Positions 23,466 to 64,000 of a stretch of DNA of 64,000 nt are shown here, in pieces. The notes beneath the pieces were generated by a model. That model was not told where the DNA came from. It was given only the letters and a program-made list of their open reading frames with translations, and did not search any database. Numbering within the stretch: position 1 is the stretch's first letter; each line of letters begins with the position of its first letter. Source of the stretch: Trileptium ribeirensis (lineage: Eukaryota > Nematoda > Enoplea > Enoplida > Thoracostomopsidae); contig JASANE010028662.1 of the NCBI GenBank assembly GCA_030248225.1, forward strand, positions 1 to 64,000, given 5' to 3'. The translations under genes and the position numbers were made by a program.

Positions 23466-24160
23466 GTTCAAGTTCTTCTTAACCATTCAACACTATTTCG
23501 AAAGAACTAGGTTCCTCTTTCAATAAAATTATGAACCAAAGTACCTTTCCAGTTTATAAAAGAATATGTTACAATTCGTCAAAGGCATAAAAAGCCAAGG
23601 TAAAACATACTAATGCTACTCGACCACTATTTGTACGCAAAAGAGCAAAGCCATCCGTTCTATATTTAGAAAGAATTAGATTCCGTTTTCAATAAAATTA
23701 CGAACCAAGGTACTTTTCCAGTTTGTAAAAGAATATGTTACAATAATTTGCTAAAGGAACAAAAAGCCGACAAGGTAAAACCAATGCTACTCGAGCACTA
23801 TTTTTGCACGCAAAAGAGCAAAGCCATCCGTTCTATATTTCGAAAGCATTAGATTCCGTTTTCAATAAAATTACGAACCAAGGTACTTTTCCAGTTTGTA
23901 AAAGAATATGTTACAATAATTTGCTAAAGGAACAAAAAGCCGACAAGGTAAAACCAATGCTACTCGAGCACTATTTTTGTACGCAAAAGAGCAAAGCCAT
24001 CCGTTCTATATTTCGAAAGAATTAGATTCCGTCTTCAATAAAATTACGAACCAAGGTACTTTTCCAGTTTGTAAAAGAATATGTTACAATTTGTCAAAGG
24101 CACAAAAAGCCGACACGGTAAAACATAATAACGCTACTCGAGCACTATTTGTACTACACA
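23466..24160. repeat. Satellite array, about 173-bp unit, four copies
   Basis: The phrase ttccagtttgtaaaagaata recurs at 23547, 23716, 23889 and 24062 (periods 169, 173, 173). Each unit includes gcaaaagagcaaagccatcc and gaaccaaggtacttttcc. It lies in the 3' flank of groucho. The small open frames inside it are by-products of the repeat. Confidence 0.92.
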
Positions 24161-24800
24161 ATGGAGCAAAGCTATCGCTTCAACTCGTAGGACAAGTTCA
24201 CACGGCACCGTTCCGATACTACCAGATTCTGCACCTATCATATCCCATGTGTACGACTATATGTATTTCCCACTGCATTACCCGATCCGGATGCGATAAA
24301 ATTGTTTAAAAGCTTTATCTGATCACAGCGGCGATGCAATGTGAACACACCCTTAAAATAAAGGATTTAAGATCCTTCGCCGTGCAATTTAGATACCGTT
24401 AACACAAAAGTACTTTGTCGAACATCTACACCATCGGATGGGGCGGCATCTTCAAAATCGTCCTCCATCACTTCACTCGATCGTTCGTACAATTTCGCCA
24501 CAAATCCTTAATAATCAAATTTTTCTGCCGTTGTCCATCGATTTCGTTAACGCCCTTTTGACAGTTTTACAATGAACAACAAAGTCGTTCGTGCGCAATT
24601 ATTGACGTTTGTGGAAAACGTTTTGCATCATCACTGCCAAATAATATTGCATCAAATACTGCGATTACGTTAGCATTTTTATATAATATTGATTTTCCAG
24701 CTGTTGCATGTATGTATCTTATATTCAAACCATTCTATTTTTGCAAACATCACATCAATAATAATAGGTAAGGTATATTGTAATGGTGTCGAACCCGTAG

Positions 24801-24963
24801 AACACGGCGGTGTATCAAAAAAGCACAATTAATTTACATTCGGCAGCCATTTAAATGCAAAAGACACACGTTTAATACATGACCTCGTACAGTGTCGCTC
24901 TTATCACCTGAGCCGGTAAGAACTTATTTGTCGTCGTGAGAAATGTCGCACAATAACACGCAG
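24801..24963 (-). pseudogene. Decayed tandem copy of the last groucho exon
   Basis: Positions 24872-24960 copy the coding end of the groucho terminal exon, and the flanking 3'UTR (acacggcggtgt, aaaaaagcacaat) is copied too; the period is about 163 bp. On the minus strand the copy has TAA in place of the Tyr codon of DDKYILTG. A 2-nt deletion follows in GDKKAT, and the exon start and acceptor are missing. It lies inside the presumed 3'UTR of the real gene. Confidence 0.9.
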
Positions 24964-25033
24964 TACACGGCGGTGTGTGCAAAAAAGCACAATCAATTTA
25001 CATTCGGTAGTCTTTTAAATGCAAGACACACGT

Positions 25034-61998
<36,965 letters not shown>

Positions 61999-63032
61999 CT
62001 GAAACCAAATTGAAAAACTCGACCACTTATGTGGATCAATTCATCACATTTTGAGACTCAGCTTGTCAATGCGATTCGAATGATATATCATACATGCTCA
62101 GAGGGGACAGGGGATTATCACGCAAAGGCTCAAACTCCTTTGACCTTGAGGCCTCACCGACCGCTCTCCGAAAGAGTTAGCCTGATCCCCTGAGGCACAA
62201 TCAGGCAAAATTGGGTATAATTGTCAAACGCTACGAGAACATTGGCAAAATTAGTGCTAAAAAATTTACAATTTGAGTTAACCCCTTGACGACTCCCTGA
62301 TCGCCTTTGGCCGCCGTACCCGCTATCATCCTGGGATTTCGGAACTCGCCCATGTATGATATATACAAAGCTATACATTTCTCGAGAAATATTTTTGAAT
62401 ATTAAAATTTTGGATTCCAAGGTGGGAGGCCACTAGTAACAAAAAATATGGCCCCAATCGACATTTTCTGAACCGCTTCGCCGAGCACCAAAATTTCAGC
62501 TGTATCTTTACGACCAAATATGGTATGAAAATGTTTTACAATTCCGCCCGCATACCCAGCGATTGTTAAAACAAATGTCCTCGAATTGGCCATTCTGCTT
62601 AATTATTATAGAAAGGTACATAATCAAATGTACCCCGTTTGAAAATTAATAGCTTGGGATTCTGGCGGGCTCTCGTAGTCAAGTCTGACCCCGTGTTCAG
62701 GGTGGGGGTCCCAAAAATTATATATCTATATTATATATACACTTATATATATTATATATTAATATGGTACATATCTGGGTCAGTATCACTGCATCTTACG
62801 ATTGAGATGGGCAAAAATGCCAGAATCCGCAGAAATTTCAGATTACGTACGTTGGTTGCAGATAAAACTTCTCTGGTCAAACTTTCGGTGGTGTGGGGAT
62901 GGCCAAAAGGGGTCAGCAGCCGGACATTATGGCTAAGTCACCTCCCCTACAACGGTAACGAGACAACGTTTGCTTTTTAACCCAAATCTACTGCACGTTA
63001 CCTTTGTAATCTTGAAACTATGAAACTGGGTA
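61999..63032. other. groucho intron, nothing recognised
   Basis: No element with definable ends or gene-like ORF. A tatata-rich tract lies at about 62719-62765. Confidence 0.5.
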
Positions 63033-63199
63033 CAGTACTCGCCAAAAATGACCGTCGCATTTCGAGGGAGTCGCGAGCGAGTGACTCACTCGAGATTTCG
63101 AAGCTATTTTAATTAATAGTATATACATAAATTCTATTTTAAAACTAATTTATTTCGAGCGAGTCGCGAGCGAGCGACAATCATTTTTGGCGGGTACTG
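63033..63199. mobile_element. TA-MITE copy
   Basis: TA on both sides; ends cagtactcgccaaaaatgac and catttttggcgggtactg; arms with cgagcgagtcgcgagcgag-like motifs. Confidence 0.9.
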
Positions 63200-63639
63200 T
63201 ATTTCGTTGTTTGCGTAGTTAGTACTATAATCGCAGATCCCGCGGGGGATGATGGGTGTACGTTCCCCAATCTCGGACAAAAACCCCTTGGTATAGGTAT
63301 AAACCCTAATGTAAAAATTCTAGTTTAAATCAGCTCGTATCCCGCACCCAAACTTCAAAAAGAATCTCCGCCACTGGATATTAATTGGATAAACTCATAA
63401 CCCGCAACTTGATAAACAAAATCTGCTCACAGCTAGATTCCATTCTACGTATATATCACTAAATTACACTTATTCGTGAAACAACTTAGATATTTAATGT
63501 GTTATATATAAACTATAGCCTCGTAATCACGCAGAGCATCTTTTAAGAGTACTATAAAGCAATGGCGTCGCAACTGCTTCGCAAGTGGAGCCCCCGGCAA
63601 AAAGTTGAAGAGGTCGGTTGTTTACATTCTATTTGTGGC

Positions 63640-63836
63640 CCATGTCAACTTTAGGGGTCGAACGTTATAACGTTTGAAAAAAGAACAACTTAGAGCGGGG
63701 GGTTCGGGGGGGCAGTAGCCCCCCCCCCGACTTGGGCTTAGTACATAGTTCATATAGGGACCTTAGCTTAGGCTAAGACTAAGGCTTAGTATATATCGAG
63801 AACGGGATGGTATGCACTATTCTTTGGCCCCTAAAG
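63640..63836. mobile_element. MITE related to the GGCCCAAGTAACC family
   Basis: Left gtcaactttaggggtcg and right ggcccctaaagtggac are inverted. The interior has aagaacaacttagagcgggg, a C-run, and ccttagcttaggctaagact, shared with 23091-23287 and 53510-53750. Confidence 0.8.
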
Positions 63837-64000
63837 TGGACACGGTGCCTATTTGTCATAACCCAATCAGTTAAATCTTTTTCACGCTTGTTAGTGAAAG
63901 GTGGAAAGGGTCTCTCCCCTGCCCACCTCTCTTGCGACGCTTCTGTTATAAAGTACAAGAATACGCGAAATGAGAAAGCATCTGTCATGAAAACGTATCT

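Noticed and set aside
62154..64000. Search for the missing upstream groucho Q-domain exon
   Set aside because: No minus-strand segment resembling the expected KLECEKL...MQRHYVM was found, so the exon is placed outside the window.

Overview
The window is eukaryotic and metazoan. It holds two multi-exon, intron-rich protein genes with GT-AG introns of about 0.5 to 5 kb, set in AT-rich DNA full of short non-autonomous transposons and minisatellites. There are no bacterial-style operons. The proteins (a NEDD4-family HECT ubiquitin ligase and a Groucho/TLE co-repressor) are clearly animal but diverged from the fly and human versions. I read this as a non-vertebrate animal and cannot name the phylum from sequence alone.

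Layout. (1) 580-10567, plus strand: the last seven exons of a NEDD4-type E3 ligase, covering about 247 residues of the HECT domain through the stop codon. Its WW and C2 parts lie left of the window. (2) 10568-25033: about 14.5 kb between two convergent genes, with no gene I can support. It contains terminal-inverted-repeat elements, a foldback element, a Helitron-like end, a perfect 30-bp minisatellite and a 173-bp array. (3) 25034-61998, minus strand: eighteen exons of a Groucho/TLE gene, about 984 residues, from inside the Q tetramerisation domain through the GP, CcN and SP regions to the complete C-terminal WD40 propeller and stop. Its first exon(s) lie beyond the right edge. All seventeen internal junctions keep phase. 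(4) 61999-64000: the 5' part of a Groucho intron, with two small transposons.

The most unusual feature is a repeated pattern. At seven exons, two in the ligase and five in groucho, a piece of coding exon has been tandemly duplicated in place, usually together with its splice site. The copy number ranges from one extra copy to about fourteen. Two arrays multiply an intact 5' splice site (286-bp and 85-bp units). One array multiplies a 3' splice site fused to the tail of a tRNA-derived SINE (217-bp unit). The remaining loci show partial or whole exon copies that have lost a splice site or acquired a stop.

Transposon history is also unusually readable. Two copies of a 1.1-kb hAT-like element with 8-bp target duplications lie 3.4 kb apart. 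One is intact and the other carries two later insertions, so the intact copy is a natural empty site. It shows that the commonest small element here (twelve copies, termini CAGTACCCGCC) duplicates TA on insertion.
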